Both the position numbers and the translations under genes were made by a program. Positions 1 through 5,053 of a stretch of 5,710 bases of DNA are shown here, piece after piece. This DNA comes from GCA-2688265 sp964527395 (GTDB lineage Archaea; Nanobdellota; Nanobdellia; Woesearchaeales; GW2011-AR9): the NCBI GenBank assembly GCA_964527395.1, contig CAZGQD010000051.1, positions 1 through 5,710 of the forward strand. The letters are read 5' to 3'. The notes beneath the pieces are model-generated. The model was not told the origin of the DNA, ran no database searches, and saw only the letters and a program-made list of their open reading frames with translations. Position 1 is the first letter of the stretch. Every line of letters begins with the position of its first letter.

Positions 1-40
1 AAGTCTTGCAAAATAAGGAAAATTAGAAATTGCAAGACTT
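1..40. repeat. 11-bp perfect inverted repeat (possible hairpin or operator)
   Basis: Bases 1-11 (AAGTCTTGCAA) are exactly complementary, read backwards, to bases 30-40 (TTGCAAGACTT), with an 18-base AT-rich spacer. The right arm runs into four T residues (39-42), so in RNA it could be the terminator hairpin of a gene left of the window; in DNA it could be a binding site. The stem may continue left of base 1, which cannot be seen. By rough estimate an 11-bp perfect match at this spacing is unlikely by chance in 5.7 kb. Function is unknown. Confidence 0.5.
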
Positions 41-105
41 TTGAAATCGTACAGAATCTTTATTCTTCCTAAAACTTTAAAAATAGGTTTTTAGTTTAGA
101 AATAG

Positions 106-113
106 TTATAAAT
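106..113 (+). promoter_or_regulatory. TATA box for the gene at 135
   Basis: TTATAAAT is preceded by the purine-rich GAAATAG, a plausible BRE. Its centre is about 26 bases before the GTG at 135, the usual archaeal distance from TATA box to transcription start, so the mRNA would begin at or next to the start codon. A T7 run (128-134) separates the two and no Shine-Dalgarno sequence is present, which fits leaderless translation. Confidence 0.55.
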
Positions 114-134
114 GAGTAATTTGCCTATTTTTTT

Positions 135-749
135 GTGAGATATGAAATTTCTGATACTTTGAAAGGACGTTTGGACCTAATTGAAGGAGGAGATAATCGA
201 AGAAAAGCTTTTCAAACATTGTGTCCTTCAGATGAGATTGCTTATGCTGTTGCTAGATGGGAAGATTCTTATGAATCTCGTTTAGATATGAGGATTAAGT
301 ATGGTAATTTGGCACAAAAGCTGCTTTTTTTACCTAGAGCTGATGAGGAGTATGATTCTGGAATTAAGAAGACAATTGAATCAATGAATTGGGTAGGAAT
401 ATCAGATTTTGATTATAGAAGGTTTACGATTGCAGGGAGAAATAGAAAGGCTAGAAAATTGGATGTTTTGTTGACTGTTTTAGGAGGAGTAGGTGGACAT
501 TTGTTAGGTTTAAATGATCCTTGTTCAATGGCTAGTGCTGCTTTTATAGGACGTACTGTATCAAGGATGCCTTATAGTATAGAATTAGGGTTAGATATGT
601 TAGAATTAGACTTGATAGCTAGAGCAACTGATTTTTATTTGCAATGTTATGGAAATGTGGATCCTTTTGAGTTTAATTATGTTACTTGTGAGGGGTTAGG
701 TGAGTTTGGTGTATCTTTGGCAAAATTAAGGGGTTCTATTAGAAAGTAG
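135..749 (+). CDS. hypothetical protein, 204 residues
   Basis: I do not recognise this protein. It has 204 residues and looks soluble, with no signal peptide or clear membrane span. The N-terminal half is charged (for example RWEDSYESRL, residues 41-50, and a basic RNRKARK stretch at 102-108). A glycine-rich hydrophobic stretch follows (VLLTVLGGVGGHLLGL, 111-126), then probable helices up to about residue 170. Four cysteines (30, 130, 171, 185) are scattered without a zinc-finger spacing. The GTG start is the first possible start after an in-frame TAA at 117-119 and lies about 26 bases from the TATA box, so a leaderless mRNA is likely. Base composition matches the surrounding genes, and the long open frame with its own promoter supports a real gene. 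It is followed by the aRF1 promoter, so it is probably transcribed alone. It may be a lineage-specific family. Confidence 0.75.
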   Translation: MRYEISDTLKGRLDLIEGGDNRRKAFQTLCPSDEIAYAVARWEDSYESRLDMRIKYGNLAQKLLFLPRADEEYDSGIKKTIESMNWVGISDFDYRRFTIAGRNRKARKLDVLLTVLGGVGGHLLGLNDPCSMASAAFIGRTVSRMPYSIELGLDMLELDLIARATDFYLQCYGNVDPFEFNYVTCEGLGEFGVSLAKLRGSIRK

Positions 750-765
750 TATTGTGGTGGTAGTC

Positions 766-821
766 AATAGTTCTTTTGAATCTAAAGTTTTATAAAACTG
801 GTTTTCTTTGAGGGAACTATT
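766..821 (+). promoter_or_regulatory. aRF1 promoter: palindromic TATA box within an outer inverted repeat
   Basis: TTTATAAA (789-796) is the likely TATA box, centred about 29 bases before the ATG at 822. It lies inside a perfect 14-bp palindrome, AGTTTTATAAAACT (786-799). An outer 8-bp inverted repeat, AATAGTTC (766-773) and GAACTATT (814-821), is centred within one base of the same point. A GAGG at 810-813 ends eight bases before the ATG and could act as a weak Shine-Dalgarno if the transcript starts early enough, but the TATA spacing suggests a very short leader. The symmetry may be a repressor site or chance in AT-rich DNA. Confidence 0.45.
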
Positions 822-3458
822 ATGGTTGTAGCTACAATGTCGCCAAAGGAGAAACGTAGGCTTAAATTGCTTATAAAGGAGCTTAAGTCATACAAAGCAC
901 TTCATACAGAGTATGTTAGTGTGTATGTTCCAGCAGGGTATGACTTGAACAAAATTAATTCGCATTTGTCTGATGAACTTGGTACTGCGTCTAACATTAA
1001 ATCTTCTGCTACTCGTAAGAATGTTCAAGGAGCACTTGATAAGATGCTTCAAACACTTAAGTTGTTTAAAAAGACACCTCCAAATGGATTGGCACTTTTT
1101 GCAGGGAATATTGCATCTAAAGAAGGTAAGCAAGATATGCGTAGCTGGTACATTGAACCAACGGTACCTTTGAATATTCGGATCTATAGGTGTGATAAAG
1201 CTTTTTTGACAGAACATCTTGAAGATATTTTGGTTGACAAAAGGGCATATGGACTTGTTGTTTTAGATAGGCGGGATGCTGATATTGCACTTCTTAAAGG
1301 GAAGACTATTGTTCATTTACAAAAAACACACTCAGAAGTTCCAGGAAAAACGAAGGCTGGGGGTCAGTGTCAAATGTTTGGGACTCTTGTACAAAGTTCG
1401 ACAGGTACGATTCCTAAAATAGAAGATTGTGATACCTCTATGACTGTAAAAAGTGCTAATTTTGATAAAATAACTATCAAAGATTCTCAAATTTTAGATA
1501 AATGGACTGTTCCAAAGAAAAAAGTGTATAAAATAACTACAAAATATCCTCAACTTGTTACTGAATGTTCAGCAGAGCATGTGCTTTTTGTTTTGACTAA
1601 GGATGGGGTAGTTGAGAAAAAAGCAGAAGATTTGAAAGAGAATGATACTTTATTGATGCCTGAAAGGATAGATATTAAAGGTAAAAGGCAAAAATTAGCT
1701 TTTAAAAAGTATTATAATTCATTTTTGATTAATGAAGAAGGTAGGAGTGTTCTTAAAAAAGCTAGAGAAAAGAAGAAATTGCTTCAAAGAGAGCTTGCAG
1801 TGCTTAGTGGAATGACACAAACTGCTGTTTCTTTTTATGAAATTGGGAAAAGAAATGTTAGTGGAGAGCCACTTGAGAAATTGTGTTTTGTTTTAGAGTT
1901 GGATTTTAATAAATTTGTAGAAAATTATGCTGAGCCTTTTCATCATCAAGGAACTTCTGTGGTACTTCCAAGTGAGCTTACTGAGGAATTTGCACAATTT
2001 TTAGGGTATTTTATTGGAGATGGGTGTTCAGAGCAAGATAGAATTACGTTTTTTGAGCAGCGAGAAGAAGTGGCTTTGAAATATCAGAAGTTGTTTAATC
2101 ATTTTTTTAATATTGAAAGTAGTTATAGGTTTCGTGAAAGTAAGAATTATCATCAAATTAGGTTTACAAGTAGGCCTCTTGTTAGGATGGTTAAGGGTGA
2201 ATTTCCTGAAATTAAGAAAACATTTGATACTGTAGTTCCAGAAAAGGTGCTTAAGTCTCCAAATTCAATTGTAGCTAAGTTTTTGAGAGGATTTTTTGAT
2301 GCTGAAGGGTATGTAAATAAAGGGAGGAAGTCTGTTGGAATTGCTTCCGTTAATAAAACAGTTATTGGTCAAACTTTGTTTTTGTTACTTCGTTTTTCCA
2401 TTTTAGCTTCTTTTATTGAGTATGATAATAAGAAAAATCCTTATTCAGATAATCCAATTTTTAAATTAAATATTAATGATAGAGACTCTTTGTTGAATTT
2501 TCAGAAGTTTATTGGGTTTAGTTCTAGTGAAAAACAAAATATTTTGACAGATGTAATTAGTAGAAAAACTGGAAAGAGTAATTCAAGACAAATTCTACCT
2601 TTAGGAAGCGAAGTTTTGAAGGTAATTGAAAGGCATGATCATGGAAAAGCTGATTTTTCTAAAGTTTCAAACTTTTTTTATGATAAAAAGATGATGGGAA
2701 AGGCTGCTTTTAGAGATTCAATGATATCTGAAGTCAAAGATGAAGTTTTATTGAGTAGATTGAAAGAAATTTGTGATTATCCATTACTGCCTGTGAAAAT
2801 AGCTTCTATTGAAGTTCGAGATGAAGAGTGTGAGATGGTAGATATTGCAGTAGGACAAGAGAATTTTATAGCAAATGGGATTGTTGTACATAATTCGGCT
2901 CAGAGATACGCACGGATTCGTGAAGGGTCTTATAAAGATCATTTTAAGAAAATTGCAGACCTGATGAAAGATCATTTCTTTAATTTAGGAAATAATTTGA
3001 TGGGAATAATTATCGGTGGACCAGGGATTACAGTTAATGATTTTATGAATAAGGATTATCTGACTGGTGATTTGAAGAAGAAGATAATTGGAACAAAAGA
3101 TTTGTCGTATACAGGTGAATTTGGTTTACAAGAACTTCTTGAGAAGAGTGCTGATTTGCTTGCTAATGAAGAAGTAGCACGTGAGAAGGAGATTATGCAG
3201 AAATTTTTGTTACGTTTAGTTAAACAAATAGAAAAGGCAGCTTATGGGAAAGAAGAAGTTGAGAAGGCACTTTCTATGGGAGCTGTTGAGACTTTGTTAT
3301 TATCTGAGGCAGTATCTGATTCTGAAGTGATGAAGTATGAAGAACTTGCTGAAACAGGTGGAACTGATGTTAGAGTTATTTCTACTGAGACACGTGAAGG
3401 TGTACAGCTGAAGAATATGGGTGGATATGCTGCTTTACTAAGGTTCCCCATCAACTGA
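822..3458 (+). CDS. prf1: peptide chain release factor aRF1, intein-containing precursor
   Basis: This is archaeal release factor 1, which reads all three stop codons in the ribosomal A site and triggers hydrolysis of peptidyl-tRNA. The precursor has 878 residues: N-extein 1-182, intein 183-691, C-extein 692-878. Splicing would give a protein of 369 residues. Domain 1 has the stop-codon motifs TASNIKS (55-61) and YxCxxxF (Y122, C124, F128). Domain 2 has the GGQ catalytic motif (180-182), which after splicing reads KAGGQ-SAQRYARIRE. Domain 3 includes IIGGPG (729-734) and GYTGEFGL-like SYTGEFGL (762-769). The usual Cys-containing minidomain between LLLSE and the final strand region is replaced by a short linker (about 830-842), which explains a length some 45 residues below typical archaeal aRF1. 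The C-terminus ends LLRFPIN where relatives usually have LRYR. ATG 822 is preferred because it fits the TATA spacing; an in-frame ATG at 837 is the alternative. Dom34/Pelota, which shares the fold, is excluded by NIKS and GGQ. Confidence 0.95.
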   Translation: MVVATMSPKEKRRLKLLIKELKSYKALHTEYVSVYVPAGYDLNKINSHLSDELGTASNIKSSATRKNVQGALDKMLQTLKLFKKTPPNGLALFAGNIASKEGKQDMRSWYIEPTVPLNIRIYRCDKAFLTEHLEDILVDKRAYGLVVLDRRDADIALLKGKTIVHLQKTHSEVPGKTKAGGQCQMFGTLVQSSTGTIPKIEDCDTSMTVKSANFDKITIKDSQILDKWTVPKKKVYKITTKYPQLVTECSAEHVLFVLTKDGVVEKKAEDLKENDTLLMPERIDIKGKRQKLAFKKYYNSFLINEEGRSVLKKAREKKKLLQRELAVLSGMTQTAVSFYEIGKRNVSGEPLEKLCFVLELDFNKFVENYAEPFHHQGTSVVLPSELTEEFAQFLGYFIGDGCSEQDRITFFEQREEVALKYQKLFNHFFNIESSYRFRESKNYHQIRFTSRPLVRMVKGEFPEIKKTFDTVVPEKVLKSPNSIVAKFLRGFFDAEGYVNKGRKSVGIASVNKTVIGQTLFLLLRFSILASFIEYDNKKNPYSDNPIFKLNINDRDSLLNFQKFIGFSSSEKQNILTDVISRKTGKSNSRQILPLGSEVLKVIERHDHGKADFSKVSNFFYDKKMMGKAAFRDSMISEVKDEVLLSRLKEICDYPLLPVKIASIEVRDEECEMVDIAVGQENFIANGIVVHNSAQRYARIREGSYKDHFKKIADLMKDHFFNLGNNLMGIIIGGPGITVNDFMNKDYLTGDLKKKIIGTKDLSYTGEFGLQELLEKSADLLANEEVAREKEIMQKFLLRLVKQIEKAAYGKEEVEKALSMGAVETLLLSEAVSDSEVMKYEELAETGGTDVRVISTETREGVQLKNMGGYAALLRFPIN
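1368..2894 (+). mobile_element. aRF1 intein with LAGLIDADG homing endonuclease (509 residues)
   Basis: This is an in-frame protein intron inserted immediately after GGQ. It begins with Cys183 (TGT 1368-1370) and ends His690-Asn691, followed by Ser692, the standard residues for N-S acyl shift, transesterification, Asn cyclisation and ligation. Block B is seen as CSAEH (249-253), an SxxH form of the common TxxH. Blocks F and G are MVDIAVGQENF (672-682) and IANGIVVHN (683-691). Two LAGLIDADG motifs, FLGYFIGDG (393-401, acidic D400) and LRGFFDAEG (488-496, acidic E495), are 95 residues apart, as in a single-chain endonuclease that copies the intein into empty alleles. Both acidic residues are present, so activity is plausible. 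A helix-turn-helix lies between block B and the first motif. The element is more AT-rich than the host gene: 26 G+C in 2401-2520 against 44 in 1021-1140, each 120 bases. The frame is intact with no sign of decay. Confidence 0.93.
1743..1916 (+). other. Cro/C1 (XRE)-type helix-turn-helix embedded in the intein
   Basis: Precursor residues 308-365 read as a complete HTH_3 domain: a first helix LKKAREKKKL, then LQRELAVLSGM, TQTAVSFYEIGKRN as turn and recognition helix with the typical ExGKR ending, and LEKLCFVLELD as the closing helix. It lies after the N-terminal splicing region (ends near residue 280) and before the first LAGLIDADG motif (393). It may add DNA contacts for the homing endonuclease; a regulatory role is also possible. 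The call rests on pattern similarity only. Confidence 0.8.
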
Positions 3459-3506
3459 TCCTCGGTTGACACGGGGTCGGGGTAAGCAAAGCTGCGCGCT
3501 TAACCC
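3446..3506 (+). other. tandem GC-rich stem-loops spanning the aRF1 stop codon
   Basis: Stem 1 pairs CCCC (3446-3449) with GGGG (3473-3476) and TCAAC (3451-3455) with GTTGA (3465-3469), with a small asymmetric internal loop. The aRF1 TGA (3456-3458) opens its nine-base loop. Stem 2 pairs GGGGTAAGC (3479-3487) with GCTTAACCC (3498-3506), eight of nine positions pairing (G3482/A3503 mismatched). The G and C runs of the two stems could also pair across, allowing alternative folds. Bases 3459-3508 hold 30 G+C of 50, far above the neighbouring genes. Structured 3' UTR, processing signal, terminator part or small RNA are all possible; no known RNA family is recognised. Confidence 0.5.
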
Positions 3507-3530
3507 AACTAGAGTGTTTGTGAGAGAGGT

Positions 3531-3539
3531 TATTTTTTT
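3531..3539 (+). terminator. possible oligo-T terminator after aRF1
   Basis: A run of seven T (3533-3539), preceded by TTAT-like sequence, lies about 25 bases beyond the second GC-rich stem. Archaeal RNA polymerase stops at oligo-T tracts with or without a hairpin, so aRF1 transcripts could end here. The T-rich bases continue towards the next gene, so the exact point is uncertain. Confidence 0.35.
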
Positions 3540-3576
3540 GAATTGTTGTTTTCTTAGATATTTTTGAGTAGATATC

Positions 3577-3584
3577 TTTTTATT
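3577..3584 (+). promoter_or_regulatory. weak TATA-like element for the metallopeptidase gene
   Basis: TTTTTATT is centred about 28 bases before ATG 3609, the distance seen for other genes in the window. It departs from the better TATA boxes found here, and the whole region is T-rich, so support is weak. It fits the ATG 3609 start better than the TTG at 3564. Confidence 0.25.
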
Positions 3585-3608
3585 GTTTTGTTGCTAATTT
3601 GTTCTATT

Positions 3609-4379
3609 ATGAGTTTGGTTGAAGAAGCGTATTCTTTGCTATGGCCTGAAAAGGATTTTAATTATGTTGTTAAGGAAGAGTATAACCGTAGGCTTGGTGA
3701 TTATAACGCTAATATCTCTTTACGTGGCGATTTATTGACTGTTAAGTATAATTTGCATTGGAAGAATATTGATTCGTCTATTCGAATTGGGTTGATTCAG
3801 AGCTTGTTGCTCAAGATCTTTTCTAAGAGAGGTGATGGGGGAAGGAAAGCTGTTGCGTCTGAGTTTTATTTAGAGCTTTATGATGAGTTTAGTAAAAGGA
3901 TTCCTGAGATTGCAAGTAGCGTAGTAGATACTAGTTCCAATTGTAGCTTTTTAAAGGGAAGTTTTTCTCGAGTTAATTCGCAGTTTTTTGCTGATTTGGT
4001 GGATGAGCCTAAAATGGTATGGGGCTCTGCTGCTATACGTAAATTGGCTTCGTATAACTATCACAATGATACTGTAACTGTTAGTTCTGTGTTTAAGGAT
4101 GCTTCTCATGATGTACTTGATTTACTGATGTATCATGAAATATTGCATAAAGTGCACGGTTTCAAATGTGTTGGAGGACGAGTTCATAGCCATACTCCAG
4201 AGTTTAAACGGGCTGAGAAGTTGTATCCAAATAAGGATTTAGTGGAGAAGAAAATTGATGAACATATTCGGTCTAAGAGTCGGAAAAAGGTTGCTGTGAG
4301 AGGTCGGGGTAGGAAGAAGCTTTCTTCTATGAAAAAGATGTCTACTCGGGAATTGGTTCAGAGAGTCTTTGGTTTTTGA
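3609..4379 (+). CDS. SprT-like zinc metallopeptidase
   Basis: A 256-residue protein with a SprT-type zinc site: HEILH (176-180) supplies two zinc ligands and the catalytic Glu, and HTPEF (195-199) matches the HxxEF element that gives the third His ligand. Upstream, VWGSAAIRKL (137-146) and a predicted strand TVTVSSVF (155-162) fit the SprT pattern of a W..R region before the zinc helix. The N-terminal part includes DYNANISLRG (31-40) and IRIGLIQSLLLKIF (58-71), resembling an archaeal SprT-like group I recall. The last 35 residues are strongly basic (KSRKK, RGRGRKK), suggesting nucleic-acid binding. SprT/Spartan relatives cut protein from DNA-protein crosslinks; the substrate here is unknown. 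A TTG at 3564 would add 15 hydrophobic residues resembling a membrane anchor, but these are translations of T-rich DNA and family resemblance begins near Met 3609, so I prefer a cytoplasmic protein. Codon use matches the neighbours. Confidence 0.8.
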   Translation: MSLVEEAYSLLWPEKDFNYVVKEEYNRRLGDYNANISLRGDLLTVKYNLHWKNIDSSIRIGLIQSLLLKIFSKRGDGGRKAVASEFYLELYDEFSKRIPEIASSVVDTSSNCSFLKGSFSRVNSQFFADLVDEPKMVWGSAAIRKLASYNYHNDTVTVSSVFKDASHDVLDLLMYHEILHKVHGFKCVGGRVHSHTPEFKRAEKLYPNKDLVEKKIDEHIRSKSRKKVAVRGRGRKKLSSMKKMSTRELVQRVFGF

Positions 4380-4387
4380 GAGAAAGG

Positions 4388-4395
4388 TTTAAATA
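4388..4395 (+). promoter_or_regulatory. TATA box of the vapBC operon
   Basis: TTTAAATA preceded by GAAAGG (a plausible BRE) begins nine bases after the metallopeptidase stop codon. Its centre is about 30 bases before the vapB ATG at 4422, so transcripts would have a leader of only a few bases. No Shine-Dalgarno precedes vapB, consistent with leaderless translation. Confidence 0.55.
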
Positions 4396-4400
4396 GTTAA

Positions 4401-4415
4401 TTATACTTTGTATAA
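4401..4415. promoter_or_regulatory. probable VapB(C) autoregulatory operator
   Basis: TTATAC (4401-4406) and GTATAA (4410-4415) form a perfect 6-bp inverted repeat around TTT, between the TATA box and the vapB start. VapB antitoxins of the AbrB type bind palindromes at their own promoter, and bound protein here would block transcription initiation. Such short palindromes are common in AT-rich DNA, so the call rests mainly on position. Confidence 0.4.
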
Positions 4416-4421
4416 CTTAAA

Positions 4422-4634
4422 ATGGTAGCAGAAGTAGAAATAAAGAAATGGGGAAATTCATTAGGAGTGATTTTGCCTAAAAGTTTAGTAGAAGAGATGG
4501 GTTTGGAAGTTAGTCAGAAGATTGATATACAAGTAATAAAAAAGGGAAATATTACAGACCTTTTTGGGATATTACCTCGGAAAATGAGTGGACAAGCAAT
4601 GAAAGATATGCTTAGGAAGGAATGGGCAGAATGA
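4422..4634 (+). CDS. vapB: AbrB/SpoVT-type antitoxin (VapB)
   Basis: A 70-residue antitoxin. Residues 1 to about 45 form a swapped-hairpin AbrB domain, with the hallmark KKWGNSLGVILPKSL (8-22) followed by EEMGLEVSQKIDIQV. This domain dimerises and binds DNA. The C-terminal tail (DLFGILPRKMSGQAMKDMLRKEWAE region, 46-70) is the part expected to wrap around the toxin and cover its active site; the D-L-F-G-x-L pattern is frequent in VapB tails. Its stop codon overlaps the vapC start (ATGA, 4631-4634), so translation of the two is probably coupled and the antitoxin is made first. The complex likely represses the operon through the palindrome just upstream. MazE-like antitoxins share this fold, but the PIN-domain partner identifies the pair as VapBC. 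Confidence 0.88.
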   Translation: MVAEVEIKKWGNSLGVILPKSLVEEMGLEVSQKIDIQVIKKGNITDLFGILPRKMSGQAMKDMLRKEWAE

Positions 4635-4996
4635 AGAAATTTGTTTTTGATACTTATGCGTTTTTTGAGTTAATACAAAGAAATCCAAATTATTTGGAAT
4701 ATGGAGAAGCTTCTATTGTGACTACTAATTATAATCTTTTAGAGTTACATTTTGCATTAATTAGGAGTCATGGATCTGAAGCAGCAGATTTTTGTTTTCA
4801 TAAGTTGCAAGAGTTTGTAGTTGTTCCGCCATTTGAGGTTTTTAAGAAGGCAAGTTATTTTAGATTGAAGTATAAGAAGAGAGGTATGTCGTTTGTTGAT
4901 GCAGTTGGTTATTGTTTGGCTTTATATTTTGAAATACCTTTCTTAACAGGAGATAAGGAATTTTTTGATTTACCAAATGTAGAATATGTGAAGTGA
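4631..4996 (+). CDS. vapC: PIN-domain ribonuclease toxin (VapC)
   Basis: A 121-residue PIN-domain protein. The four acidic residues expected to bind Mg2+/Mn2+ are visible: D7 in FDTYAF, E38 in NLLELHF, D90 in MSFVDAVGYCLA and D108 in FLTGDKEF. All are intact, so it is probably active. VapC toxins are site-specific RNases, many cutting tRNA or rRNA and stopping translation; the target here cannot be predicted. I chose ATG 4631 because it overlaps the vapB stop as ATGA, is preceded by an AGGAAGG Shine-Dalgarno-like stretch (4614-4620) at good spacing, and gives the usual PIN start with the first Asp at position 7. An in-frame ATG at 4622 would add only MGR and leave no room for the ribosome site. 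It may stabilise this chromosomal region. Confidence 0.9.
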   Translation: MKKFVFDTYAFFELIQRNPNYLEYGEASIVTTNYNLLELHFALIRSHGSEAADFCFHKLQEFVVVPPFEVFKKASYFRLKYKKRGMSFVDAVGYCLALYFEIPFLTGDKEFFDLPNVEYVK

Positions 4997-5005
4997 TCTT
5001 TTTCC
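4997..5005 (+). terminator. possible oligo-T terminator after vapC
   Basis: TCTTTTTCC directly after the vapC stop contains five T in a row, a short pyrimidine tract of the kind archaeal polymerase can terminate at. No hairpin precedes it. The next promoter begins about 20 bases on, which makes a transcript end here reasonable. Confidence 0.3.
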
Positions 5006-5023
5006 TAATAGTTATGCGCCAGG

Positions 5024-5031
5024 TTTATATA
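5024..5031 (+). promoter_or_regulatory. TATA box of the MscS-family channel gene
   Basis: TTTATATA is a near-ideal archaeal TATA box. Its centre is about 26 bases before ATG 5054, so transcription should start at the A of the start codon. No Shine-Dalgarno precedes the ATG. This strongly supports both the start choice and leaderless translation. Confidence 0.65.
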
Positions 5032-5053
5032 CTGTTATTTGTTTGGTGTTCTT

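Noticed and set aside
1..72. Frame open from base 1 to TAA at 70-72, as the tail of an upstream gene
   Set aside because: Only 23 codons, with no recognisable sequence, and it overlaps the inverted repeat; an open stretch this short is common by chance.
973..1173. Plus-strand open frame of 66 codons in another frame within aRF1
   Set aside because: It overlaps well-conserved aRF1 coding sequence and has no promoter or recognisable product.
888..1217. Minus-strand open frame of 109 codons (888-1217)
   Set aside because: It lies opposite the conserved N-terminal half of aRF1, including NIKS, and its product is Cys/Ile/Phe-rich with no domain; a shadow.
2784..2975. Minus-strand open frame of 63 codons across the intein C-terminal junction
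   Set aside because: Opposite intein blocks F/G and the SAQR extein; no features of a gene.
3350..3458. A box C/D guide RNA using CTGATGT near 3362 and CTGA at 3455
   Set aside because: The C box does not match RTGATGA, no internal C'/D' pair is clear, and the region is coding.
822..3458. The long aRF1 frame as a gene fusion or an RNA-level intron
   Set aside because: The insert begins with Cys, ends His-Asn before Ser, keeps the frame and carries intein blocks, so a protein intron explains it fully.
3242..3472. Minus-strand open frame of 76 codons at the aRF1 end
   Set aside because: Ser/Thr-rich translation of the complement of aRF1 domain 3, with no promoter.
3471..3520. A tRNA or tRNA fragment after aRF1
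   Set aside because: Part of it (GGGGTAAGCAAAGCTG) looks faintly like an acceptor and D arm, but no 7-bp acceptor closure, anticodon stem or T-loop GTTCRA can be found.
3556..3576. AGATAT direct repeat and GATAT/ATATC symmetry near 3556-3576 as an operator
   Set aside because: Short AT-rich matches in a T-rich spacer; expected by chance.
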